Made by a program: the position numbers and the translations under genes
In this document: positions 1-7,210 of the stretch, piece by piece
Position numbering within the stretch: the stretch's first letter is position 1
How the letters are laid out: each line of letters begins with the position of its first letter
The notes under the pieces: model-generated
The model's input: the letters and a program-made list of their open reading frames with translations, nothing else
The model's database searches: none
Told to the model about the DNA's origin: nothing
Origin: Saccoglossus kowalevskii
Taxonomy: Eukaryota > Hemichordata > Enteropneusta > Harrimaniidae
Length of the DNA stretch: 12,132 nt
Direction of reading: 5' to 3'
Assembly: GCF_000003605.2 (NCBI RefSeq)
Contig: NW_003144288.1
Span: forward strand, 54,721 to 66,852

Positions 1-128
1 AGGAACTAGTATTTGCATTTGAGAATGAAATGAGCCCAGGAACTAGCATTTGCATTTGAGAATGAAATGAGCCCAGGAACTAGCATTTGCCATTTGAGAA
101 TGAAATGAGCGCTGTATCTAGCGTTTTG
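1..128. repeat. 37-bp tandem repeat in a CCT6 intron
   Basis: Three units are visible, starting at 1, 38 and 75. Each begins AGGAACTAG and ends GAATGAAATGAGC. The first two are 37 bp and differ at one base. The third has one inserted C. A decayed fourth unit (TCTAGC...TTGAATGAAAT) follows up to about 135. The array runs off the left edge, so its true length is unknown. It stops about 25 bp before the acceptor of the first visible CCT6 exon. Units 1 and 2 each hold ATTTGCAT, the reverse complement of the POU octamer ATGCAAAT. Unit 3 breaks it with the extra C. Confidence 0.9.
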
Positions 129-157
129 AATGAAATATATATTCTATATTATTGTAG

Positions 158-305
158 GGTGAAGATAAATATACTTTTATAGAAGATTGCAAGAATCCCC
201 AGTCTGTAACTATACTGATAAAAGGACCTAATAAACATACATTAACACAAATAAAGGATGCCATACATGATGGACTTAGAGCTGTGAAAAACGCTATCGA
301 AGACG
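158..305 (+). CDS. CCT6: CCT6 exon (first in window)
   Basis: The exon follows the acceptor TATTATTGTAG and opens in phase with [11 protein letters not shown]. It ends GAC G before the donor GTAAGA at 306. It is 148 bp, that is 49 codons plus one base. It covers the end of the intermediate domain and the helix containing [20 protein letters not shown], which is typical of CCT zeta. The intron after it carries a MITE whose TA target begins only six bases after the exon end. Confidence 0.95.
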
Positions 306-3300
306 GTAAGATACTGTAGAATACTTTATTTTCGCTTGGAATTTATTTTCGCTATTTTCGCTGAAGAGATGATTCCGTGAAAATAAAATCCAGTGAATAT
401 ACTTTTTTTTCTTATATTTCAAATTTAACTCATCAAAAATCAGTGAAAATAAATTCCATACAAAATGCCCAAAATGCTTTTTCAGCGAAAATTAATTCCA
501 GCGAAAATAAAGTATTCCACAGTAACCTTCATATCTGTGTAATTGTCATAGTATGGATGGATAACAATAAAAATAACACTTCTGTCACATAAACCTTTCA
601 ATGTTATAGGCATTAAAATGATTTACTTTCTTTGATGTAGTGGATGACCAGAACATGATTGCAAGGACATCTACAATTGATCTCAAGTCTATTAAATGCA
701 TTATTGTGACAGAAAAACTGTCCATTGGAAAAAAACTAAAATAACAACCTATCCTGCTTACCTAATATTTTGTTTCTTGGAACACAGAAGTCTTTTTTTT
801 TGTCTGAACTACTAGTTTTTCATATTAATGAGTAGTGACCTGGAGGTTCTCTAAAGCTTATGTTTCAGGTGTATTAATTACTAATAAAAAGTTTGCTTAT
901 GAATACCATGTAGTCATTTACTAAAAATCGCTTAAATTTTATGTTGAATCTGCAATCTATCACCAAACAGTTGCTTCAATTTTACACGTATATTACATGT
1001 AATGAACTCGCACTTTCTGCCAGAGAAGCCTCAATTCACTTTTGACTTGAATTAATACAAAAGAGACACCTAGAGAAAATGCGATGGGATTAAATGTATT
1101 TTGATAGCAACTCTTCATTACATTATCTGGCTTGTATATTTAAAACGGTGATTTTTTTAAATAAGGGAACAGGGGCACAGTGCCCTCATGCCATGGCCAT
1201 GCACTCCTTACCCTGGGGAGCAGATCCAGGCAACCATAAAATTCTGATTGACCAGGGATCACATGTGGCCAGTGTCTTCAACTGTGACCTGTCTGATAGT
1301 AATTTTGGCCCCAAGGAAGCCATAGAATGCTTCATTTTAACTTAGAATTATCAAAAACTCCACACCATGGTAGGGAGAACCCTATTTCCCCCACTTGGTG
1401 GCACTGCTGAATTGCAGTGCTTCCTCTTGCAGTTTTTTTCTAGAAAAACCCATGTAAAATATATTGATATTTTTTTTTTCAGCTGCTGTGGTTCCTGGTG
1501 CTGGTGCCCTGGAAATGGCTATTCATGATGCACTGACGAAGCATAAGGCTAGTGTCAAAGGTCGTGCTCGACTTGGCGTACAGGCATTTGCTGATGCTAT
1601 GCTGGTGATTCCCAAGACGTTGGCAACTAACTCGGGTTTTGATCCACAAGAAACAATAGTGAAATTACAAGAAGATTTCACGGATATCAGTCACCCTGTT
1701 GGTTTGGATGTAAATTCAGGTGTGTATAGATCTTGTGCATGGCTGAGAACAGAGTAGTGTCAGTTAATTATATACAGGAAGTCTGTAGATATTGGTAGTG
1801 TACCAGTTATCAAATTTACATTATTATTTACTGCTATGTCAACTATACTGATAAAAAGACCAGCGCTTTTTAATATCACATACAGGTAATCTACTGTAGA
1901 ATACTTTGTTTTCGCTTGGAATTTATTTTCACTATTTTCGCTGCAAGGATGATTCTGTGAAAATAAAATCCATCGAATATACTTTTTTTCCTATATTTCA
2001 CATTCAACTCATCAAAAATCAGTTAAAATAAATTCCATACGAAACGCCCAAAAAGCTTTTTCAGTGAAAATAAAGTATTCTACAGTATTTTGTTATAATG
2101 GTCAGTAGGGACACAAACAATGTTGTCTTTTTGTCTTATCATGGAGGTAAGACAGGAGTTACAACTTGTTTAAGCCTATTATTGTGAATTAGTAACAGAC
2201 ATTGAATAATAAAGTTTAAATAATTCATCTACAAGAAGAACACGAAAAATGAAATGCACGAATTAGACGAAATTTGCTTTCACTCGAAAATTTTATTGCG
2301 TGAAAATTTCCCGTCCTACAGTATGTCAATTTGTCTTATCTACATTATTTGTTGTTTGCTGCTAGATTAACGATTAACGAGCAAACATTATAATTACTGT
2401 GTAAATGGCAGAAATGATCATGAAACATTTGATCTTAAACTAGTTGCAACTCCTGTTTTTTTTTTTACCTCCATGGTCCTATGTTATACCCTGTTTCTCT
2501 TGCTCACACCAATTATTGTAGATTGTTTTTTTAACTAGCATATTAGCTAATTCAGAAATTATATTCTCACAATGAGATTGTCATTTTAGCTATATTGAGA
2601 TTCTGTCACTAATATAGCATGAATGTGCTCTAGAGAAAGTGATTACAGCTTTACTCTAAAATAGAAAGCAACACTCTCCATCGTAGTTTGCCTTGCTACA
2701 ATCAGAACCACCTTGACCAGCATTGTTTTATAACATTGATGTTTGAATTCTCTGTTATCCGTTTATCTGTTAGGTGAGGCTTTAATTCCAGCAGACCATG
2801 GTATATGGGATAATTATTGTGTTAAAAAACAGTTACTTCATTCTTGGTAAGTAGTGTAACTCATTAAATTCGCTAGAAACGAACGTTTGCGAGTCGGTGA
2901 ATATTTCTCTGGGGTCCCACGACACAAGTGCATCTTCACGAATGCCATTAAAACATCAAATTGCGAAAATTCCCAGCAGCAAAAATTAAATGTTTTACAG
3001 TTGCTTGTACGGTTACTTATAACTATCGCTGTCAGTTATTGAAACAATCAAATTTGAACAGACAAATGAATTAAAATATTCAACTTTTCCCTATATTTAG
3101 TCTTGGCAGCAAACCTATCTGGTCATCTGCGTTACTAACAAGTTTTTGCATGTCTGCTTGAAATGCAATTGTTTATTAAGACACTCAAAAAAACAAAACT
3201 GTTGTTTCTCAACATTCAGGGATATTGTAATTGAAAGAAGGATGTGCGTGATATGAGATTGAACGAAGTTGTAGTGAGCTGTTCATTACTTTATTCAACC

Positions 3301-3858
3301 AAATATTACAATTTTTTTTTTTTTTTGTATTTATAAACTTTTATTGGAGTTTGCACTGAAATTAACATCTTACATACCTGGTTTGTACATTACAAGTTGC
3401 AATTAATCTACATATTGTGAAGTGGACTGGGTAACATTTTTCATAAAATATCCCCATTTCTTGTTATGAGAAGTCAAACTATTCCGTCGGACAGCAATGA
3501 AATACTCTATCTCCAAAATATTTCTATTTTGCTTTTTGTCTATTTTGACTAATGTGTTTGAATTAATATATGTATATACCTGGGCTTTCAATTATGAATT
3601 CACATTTTCCAACTAGGCATTAGTTATATTCGTAGGGTTTTAAATTCAGTAAATTTGCCAAAATAATTAATTCATCTCAATAGATAATTCTAAAAATTAA
3701 AACAAAAAAGCAAACTCTGAAAATGTTGTGCCATATTTATTATCAGTCCTGTGATTGATATTATTATTGTTTTTTTCAGCACCGTAATCGCTAGTAACCT
3801 ATTATTGGTGGATGAAATTATGAGAGCTGGTATGAGGTCCCTGAAAGGAGACTCTTAA
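158..3858 (+). CDS. CCT6: T-complex protein 1 subunit zeta (CCT6), 3' part, four spliced exons
   Basis: This is the C-terminal 178 residues of CCT zeta, one of eight paralogous subunits of the cytosolic ATP-driven chaperonin CCT/TRiC, which folds actin, tubulin and other clients. The exons are 158-305, 1483-1719, 2774-2846 and 3780-3858 (stop TAA 3856-3858). They total 537 nt and all junctions are in phase. The visible protein starts where the intermediate domain leads back into the equatorial domain. Recognisable stretches are [29 protein letters not shown] (nucleotide-binding loop), [41 protein letters not shown] and [15 protein letters not shown] zeta is about 530 residues long, so roughly the first 350 are encoded upstream. 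Vertebrates call the main gene CCT6A. The zeta-type [15 protein letters not shown] stretch excludes the other CCT subunits. Confidence 0.96.
314..522. mobile_element. MITE family A, copy 1 (209 bp, TA target site)
   Basis: The ends are CTGTAGAATACTTTATTTTC (left) and its near-exact reverse complement (right). The arms are about 40 bp (314-353 and 484-522) with one indel and two mismatches. TA stands on both sides (312-313 and 523-524), the target duplication expected of Tc1/mariner-like elements. Internally the motif GAAAATAAA(A/T)TCCA recurs in both orientations. There is no reading frame large enough for a transposase, so the copy is non-autonomous. Related copies lie at 1894-2085 and 5561-5732. 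Confidence 0.88.
1253..1291. repeat. Stem-loop in CCT6 intron
   Basis: CAGG (1253-1256) and TCACA (1259-1263) pair with TGTGA (1283-1287) and CCTG (1288-1291). This gives a 9-bp stem with a two-base bulge and a 19-base loop. It sits in a locally G+C-richer block of the intron. It may be an RNA structure or a relic of a repeat; the sequence does not decide. Confidence 0.5.
1401..1420. repeat. Perfect 7-bp hairpin near a CCT6 acceptor
   Basis: GCACTGC (1401-1407), loop TGAATT, then GCAGTGC (1414-1420) form a perfect inverted repeat 62 bases upstream of the next exon. Its function is unknown. It could fold in the pre-mRNA near the branch-point region. Confidence 0.6.
1483..1719 (+). CDS. CCT6: CCT6 exon (second in window)
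   Basis: This 237-bp exon lies between a polypyrimidine acceptor ending TTTTTTCAG and the donor GTGTGT at 1720. With the last base of the previous exon it reads [20 protein letters not shown], then [17 protein letters not shown] and [17 protein letters not shown]. The VVPGAGALE loop forms part of the ATP site in group II chaperonins. The codon made across the junction (G+CT) is Ala, where most family members have Gly after the conserved Asp. An ATG at 1464 in this frame lies in the intron and is not a start. Confidence 0.95.
1841..1862 (+). repeat. Short intronic match to the first visible CCT6 exon
   Basis: The 16 bases AACTATACTGATAAAA, followed by one mismatch and GACC, also occur inside the exon at 158-305, in the same orientation. 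A further GGTAA stands at 1885-1889, just before the TA and MITE copy 2, just as GGTAA stands before MITE copy 1. This may be a decayed partial duplication of the exon end plus its MITE, or chance. Confidence 0.4.
1894..2085. mobile_element. MITE family A, copy 2 (192 bp)
   Basis: It aligns over its whole length with the copy at 314-522: the same CTGTAGAATACTTTRTTTTC left end, the same internal GAAAATAAAATCCA block, and a right end GTATTCTACAG. TA flanks both sides (1892-1893 and 2086-2087). It has small deletions relative to copy 1, mainly in the right arm, where one GAAAATTAATTCCAGC unit is missing. Confidence 0.88.
2140..2475. mobile_element. Fold-back / MITE-like element with ~35-bp inverted ends
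   Basis: The left arm 2140-2174 (CATGGAGGTAA, then CAGGAGTTACAACT and GTTTAAG) is matched in reverse complement by 2434-2475. The right arm has a 12-base homopolymer expansion and two mismatches. No target duplication is clear. The interior (to 2321) includes what looks like the right end of another CTGTA-type element (CGTCCTACAG followed by TA at 2322-2323), suggesting nested insertion. There is no coding capacity. Confidence 0.7.
2774..2846 (+). CDS. CCT6: CCT6 exon (third in window)
   Basis: This 73-bp exon follows the acceptor CTGTTAG. With the carried-over G it reads [20 protein letters not shown], then LLHS, and ends TG before the strong donor GTAAGT. The WDN and VKKQLL residues belong to the C-terminal equatorial helices that line the ATP site. 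Phase joins to the next exon through TG+C = Cys. Confidence 0.95.
2847..3779 (+). other. CCT6 intron, 933 bp
   Basis: The donor is GTAAGT and the acceptor is TTTTTTCAG. A MITE-like element occupies 2854-3000. A run of 15 T lies at 3312-3326. I see nothing recognisable in the remaining AT-rich sequence. A 62-codon minus-strand frame (3403-3591) looks random. Confidence 0.85.
2854..3000. mobile_element. Degenerate CTGTA-type MITE (family C)
   Basis: The left end GTGTAACTCATTAAATTCGC aligns with the reverse complement of the right end, CTGTAAAACATTTAATTTTTGC, so the element has imperfect ~22-bp inverted ends. TA precedes it (2852-2853); the right TA is not preserved. The length is 147 bp. The interior differs from family A. 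It begins eight bases past the end of the third visible CCT6 exon. Confidence 0.6.
3780..3858 (+). CDS. CCT6: CCT6 terminal coding exon
   Basis: After the acceptor TTTTTTCAG the exon completes Cys and reads [18 protein letters not shown], then RSLKGDS and TAA (3856-3858). This is the last equatorial helix and short C-terminal tail, at the expected end of the zeta subunit. Confidence 0.96.
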
Positions 3859-4255
3859 ATAGCTACAATCAAATTGGCCTCTACTCCGTGGTGTATTAGC
3901 GTCTGTATTGTCTTCTCACAGTCGTTCGTCTTTGGATACGCTACAATTACAATGTACTGTATCTTATTCCTATCTAGTCCTTATCAGATGTAGCCCAAAA
4001 CGGGGTCGTCGTCTTTGTGTGTAAATGCAGCTGCTTCAGAATGCCGAATTACTCCATATCTCGCAAATCTCAACATTTTACCATCGCTATTTATGCAAAT
4101 TTAATCACTTGTCAATGTCGGCAAGCCTGGTAAATACTGTGTAATTTCTTTCAATAGCAATATGTATTTATATCATGATTTGCCTATATGACCTACTACT
4201 TTACATTTTGTCTTTGTATTTTTTTTTATAAATATTAAAATGAGGTTCAAAGTTC
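3859..4255 (+). other. CCT6 3' untranslated region (predicted)
   Basis: This runs from the stop codon to a likely cleavage zone about 16 bases after ATTAAA. No other reading frame or structure stands out. The 3' boundary is inferred from the poly(A) signal alone. Confidence 0.6.
4234..4239 (+). terminator. Probable CCT6 polyadenylation signal ATTAAA
   Basis: ATTAAA is the commonest natural variant of AATAAA. It is followed 20-30 bases on by a GT-rich stretch (TTTGTGTGCTCTG, 4257-4269), the usual arrangement around a cleavage site. AATAAA occurrences further on (about 4745-4770) are alternatives and would give a UTR about 500 bases longer. Confidence 0.55.
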
Positions 4256-4837
4256 ATTTGTGTGCTCTGCCCACATGTTTTCTCTGAATGGTTGATACAG
4301 GTGTCTGTTCATCTTTGAACATGGCAAGGTCGGTACTGTTTATTTTTCAAGATTGTTGACTTTTTATATGTGCATAGTTGGGTGCGTGTGTGCGTTTGGG
4401 GAGAGGTGGAGGTTGAAGTTCAGCATTAGAAAGATAATGTACAAAACTGTATAGAATTGTAAACCCTTGAACTTGTCATGTGTGTTTGCTATATATAGAT
4501 AGGTACATGGTGGCAAAATTTGATTTGGACAGTAACAGTGTGTTATCCGTCTACAATAATGGTATGAAACTGATGTGATTAAAAGTCAATGAATTGTCAG
4601 ATAAACCTACGTTTCTCGAATTGTTTCCTTTTATCTTGCTCATGCGTCTACTAAAATACACATAGAATGAGATCTTTATCACAGTACATACGTATAAATA
4701 TGATCATACCCTCATCTTGTACATATAAATATATATAGGCCTATAAATAAACTCATAAAAATACAATAAATAAGATTAATGTATTCTGGCACCAAAAATG
4801 GTTACTTTGTCGAAGAAAATGATACTGGAAAACCAAT
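4256..4837. other. Intergenic, nothing recognised
   Basis: This is AT-rich sequence with a short GT-rich patch at 4382-4400 and several AATAAA-like strings at 4743-4775. No gene or clear repeat structure was found. Confidence 0.6.
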
Positions 4838-5551
4838 GAATTATTTGGACAGTCAGTTAGCAATATGTCTTGGAACTTTGCAAAACACTTGGGTCTTTTC
4901 CAATCTAGACTTGGTGGCGCCGTTGTATTGGCACGCCCACAATTGGGATCATTCCATTATCTTGCTAGATGCAGGTAAAACACTTCGAAAAGACATGCGT
5001 TGGTTACCATATATTAACAGGTTATATGTTGTATGCATTCAAAGCGTTATTTTAAATTGTTATAACCATTCGAGACCACCTGACGGCACAATTTACAAAA
5101 CAACTCCCGAGTGTTGAGAATACATGGGATACTAATGAACTCGTCGTTGGCGCGAAGGCTCAAAGTAAAATTTCTTAGCATTGGACGCACTGCAGTTTCG
5201 CGACAGTTTTGAGCGAATCACTTTTTCATCTGCTGTTTGAAAATGACGAGGGTATGATGACTGTTGAGTCTAGTCCATTTTTGTAACAGGTACAACTGAC
5301 TAAAATGAGCGCGGGGTTGACATTTATCGACAAATTTAAGCAACAGCCAACTTGCGATTTTTAAAATTACTGAAAATAATTACAAAATAAACATGCATGC
5401 TAGGTAATACCTACTTGCAATTCACCATGCCGAAAACCCCTGTGAAATAGTAATCCCAAACCACGCGCTCGTCAATCAAGTGGCGCTGACAAGTCTAGAT
5501 TGGGCAAAGACCAAGGTGTTGCAAGTCATTTTGCTAAATGACTAATAATTC
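4838..5551. mobile_element. ~714-bp element with long imperfect inverted ends
   Basis: The left arm 4838-4922 contains AGTCAGTTAGCAATATG, TTGGGTCTTTTCCAATC and TAGACTTGGTGGCGCC. The right arm 5482-5551 carries the same series in reverse complement (GGCGCTGACAAGTCTAGATT, CAAAGACCAAGGTG, TTTTGCTAAATGACT). Weaker pairing continues inward to about 4965 and 5438. The interior is richer in G+C than the surroundings. A 112-codon frame at 4779-5117 runs across the left arm from outside the element. It matches no transposase I recognise, and its overlap with the arm argues that it is not a gene. This is most likely a non-autonomous DNA transposon. Confidence 0.7.
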
Positions 5552-5560
5552 TCAGAATGT

Positions 5561-5732
5561 CTGTAATTCTTGCTGAAGCAATGATTCAGTGAAAATAAAA
5601 TCCAGCAAATATACTTGTTTTCCTATATTTTACATTCATCTCTTCAAAAATCAGTGAAAATAAAATCCACACAAAACACCCAAAAAGTGTTTTCAGCAAA
5701 ATTAATTCGTGCTAAAATAAAGTATTTCACAA
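5561..5732. mobile_element. MITE family A, copy 3 (degenerate, 172 bp)
   Basis: The interior aligns with copies 1 and 2 (ATGATTCAGTGAAAATAAAA, CAAAAATCAGTGAAAATAAA). The left arm has lost about 20 bases after CTGTA. The right end is AAAGTATTTCACAA followed by TA at 5733-5734. It sits ten bases outside the right arm of the 4838-5551 element. Confidence 0.8.
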
Positions 5733-5734
5733 TA

Positions 5735-6150
5735 TTAGTTTTGGGCCATGTGCATGCATATTGATTAGCTGATTTGCATATTTTTGATCAAATTTGTTGT
5801 ATGTATTGTTGCTGATAATCCTAAAAACTTGCTCCTTCACTGACTGAAGTTTTCATTTTCTTGATAAGTTTTTATAAAATGATTGCATTTTCTGTGTTCA
5901 CACAAGAGCTTTGCAGGGTTTAACTTTGATTTCCTGATCGTCTTCAAACTTGGATATCTTCGAAATTGCTATAAAATTGCAATTTTGCAGTTGAATGTGA
6001 AGCGTATATATAAAACAGAATGTTGATATGTGGGGGGGGGGGCTGTCAACAAACAGGCTACTCTCTGATTGGTCTGACTGTTCTGGTTGAGTAGCCAATC
6101 ATGTACAGTCTTGCAAGTAGCATTGCATTATCTAAACTCCTTGAACAAAT
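5735..6150. other. Intergenic stretch with G run and hairpin
   Basis: It holds a run of 11 G (6032-6042) and, just after it, GGCTACTC (6055-6062) pairing with GAGTAGCC about 24 bases downstream. The hairpin lies within a 66-codon minus-strand frame of low complexity that I do not regard as a gene. Nothing else was recognised. Confidence 0.55.
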
Positions 6151-6382
6151 TTAAAGGGGTGCAGCTAATTTTCTCAATTTCTGACAACAGATTCTATGAT
6201 GTCATACTTTACCCATAATCCTTTGCTTAAGAATCAAGATGGCTGACTACATAATAACGATGAAAAGTTGAATATCTAGAGAATGAAAACTGATATAAAA
6301 AAAGTGTCAATTGCATTCTCCTACATTTGTGGAGCTTTTTCTTTAGGGGTCATAATGTTGTTTGGATTGAGGTTCCCTTTAA
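6151..6382. mobile_element. TTAA-flanked MITE-like element (232 bp)
   Basis: The left end is TTAAAGGGGTGCAGC (6151-6165) and the right end is GAGGTTCCCTTTAA (6369-6382). Both begin, read inward, with TTAAAGGG. TTAA target duplication is the hallmark of piggyBac-type transposons. Only about 8 bp of the ends pair perfectly and there is no coding capacity. The assignment is by structure only. Confidence 0.55.
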
Positions 6383-6723
6383 TTTTAAATTTATAAATTG
6401 TACTTTCAGTCATGTTTCAGTCTTGTTTTTTGCTGCTCCTAATTTATTTATTCATATATATGTGTACTTCTTTTGATGAGCCTCTGATTTAAAAGGGCTG
6501 CTACAAATATTAATTAATAAATAAATATAGCCAATCAAAACTTCAACTTTAGTAGTTATTAGCTGAATTTTAGAAGCATGTGAAGAGTAATAATTTAACC
6601 TAATAATGACTAAAAACTGCCACATCTGCAACTTGTTAATGTTGTTATATTTTTTTACATGAAATATTTTGATTTTGCTATACAACACACTGTATTGTAA
6701 CATTATGTAGTTCTTTTTGATAA
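6383..6723. other. Intergenic, nothing recognised
   Basis: This is very AT-rich sequence. A minus-strand frame of 83 codons (6452-6703) has AT-driven composition and no family features. Confidence 0.6.
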
Positions 6724-6728
6724 CTGAA

Positions 6729-6845
6729 CAGGGGCGGATCTAGGAATCTGGAATGAGGAGGCGATAAGTTGGCCGAAGGCCAAGTTCGCGAGCGCCAAAG
6801 CCCTGTTGGTTGTTAAAAATAGGCCCTCCTCTAAATCCGCCCATG
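6729..6845. mobile_element. 117-bp inverted-end element with 5-bp target duplication
   Basis: The left end CAGGGGCGGATCTAG and the right end, in reverse complement, CATGGGCGGATTTAG differ at two of 15 positions. CTGAA occurs immediately outside both ends (6724-6728 and 6846-6850), so a 5-bp target duplication is directly visible. The core contains a tight hairpin, TTGGCC-GAA-GGCCAA (6769-6783), followed by CGCGAGCGC. It is a very short non-autonomous element. The GGGGCGGATCTAG-type end is a style I associate with hAT-like repeats, but hAT elements normally make 8-bp duplications, so the superfamily is open. Confidence 0.75.
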
Positions 6846-6850
6846 CTGAA

Positions 6851-7210
6851 TATTCGTTATTTGCTTTGCCCACATAGTACGAAGTATAAAACTAATTCAT
6901 GTATGAATATTAATATGCATGTGATTTTTATGTTGAAATACCTTTCATTATATCACATGATGAGGTTATTTTTTACCCCTAATATCCAACATGTTACGAA
7001 ACAATTACGTAATCTTTCGCCTAAATATGCAAACCAGATATGGGCCATTCTAACTTTTCTTCAATAATAACATATTTTTTTCTTTGTGCAAGCTTGGGAG
7101 ATATCAAGTTTTTAAACGAGAAAAAAATAACCCAAACACCCGGCCAACATGTATGACACCCCACCCCCCACCCCCACCCCCTCGAACAGATTTTACTTGA
7201 TCCTCGGATG
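6851..7210. other. Intergenic, with C-rich microsatellite
   Basis: This is mostly AT-rich. A CA/C-rich run (CACCCCACCCCCCACCCCCA and on, about 7157-7182) precedes the MMAB promoter region. No gene was recognised; an 85-codon frame at 6810-7067 starts inside the 117-bp element and is judged fortuitous. Confidence 0.6.

Larger units (their letters stand above)
306..1482 (+). other. CCT6 intron, 1177 bp
   Basis: The donor is GTAAGA and the acceptor is a long T run ending CAG at 1482. Bases 314-522 are a MITE. From 525 to about 1165 the sequence is plain and AT-rich with nothing recognised. About 1168-1425 is richer in G+C and holds two clear stem-loops (1253-1291 and 1401-1420). A reading frame at 1094-1345 crosses this part but matches no family I know and is probably fortuitous. 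Confidence 0.85.
1720..2773 (+). other. CCT6 intron, 1054 bp
   Basis: The donor is GTGTGT and the acceptor is TATCTGTTAG. It contains a short exon-like match (1841-1862), a second family-A MITE (1894-2085) and a 336-bp inverted-repeat element (2140-2475). I see nothing further in 2476-2760 beyond AT-rich sequence. Confidence 0.85.

Noticed and set aside
1094-1345. 83-codon + frame in a CCT6 intron
   Set aside because: CCT6 exons on both sides join in phase without it, and its sequence resembles no family.
1464-1482. ATG at 1464 as start of a small gene over the CCT6 exon
   Set aside because: It lies in the polypyrimidine/acceptor zone; the frame after it is simply the CCT6 exon.
4779-5117. 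112-codon + frame as a gene
   Set aside because: It runs across the left arm of an inverted-repeat element, has no recognisable domain, and has no promoter or splice context that would support it.
5254-5299. Box C/D snoRNA (ATGATGA ... CTGA)
   Set aside because: The box spacing is short, no terminal stem pairs, and it lies inside a mobile element between genes rather than in a host intron.
5898-6098. Minus-strand frame starting MATQPEQSDQ
   Set aside because: It spans a hairpin and a homopolymer G run (read as prolines). The composition is low-complexity and nothing supports expression.
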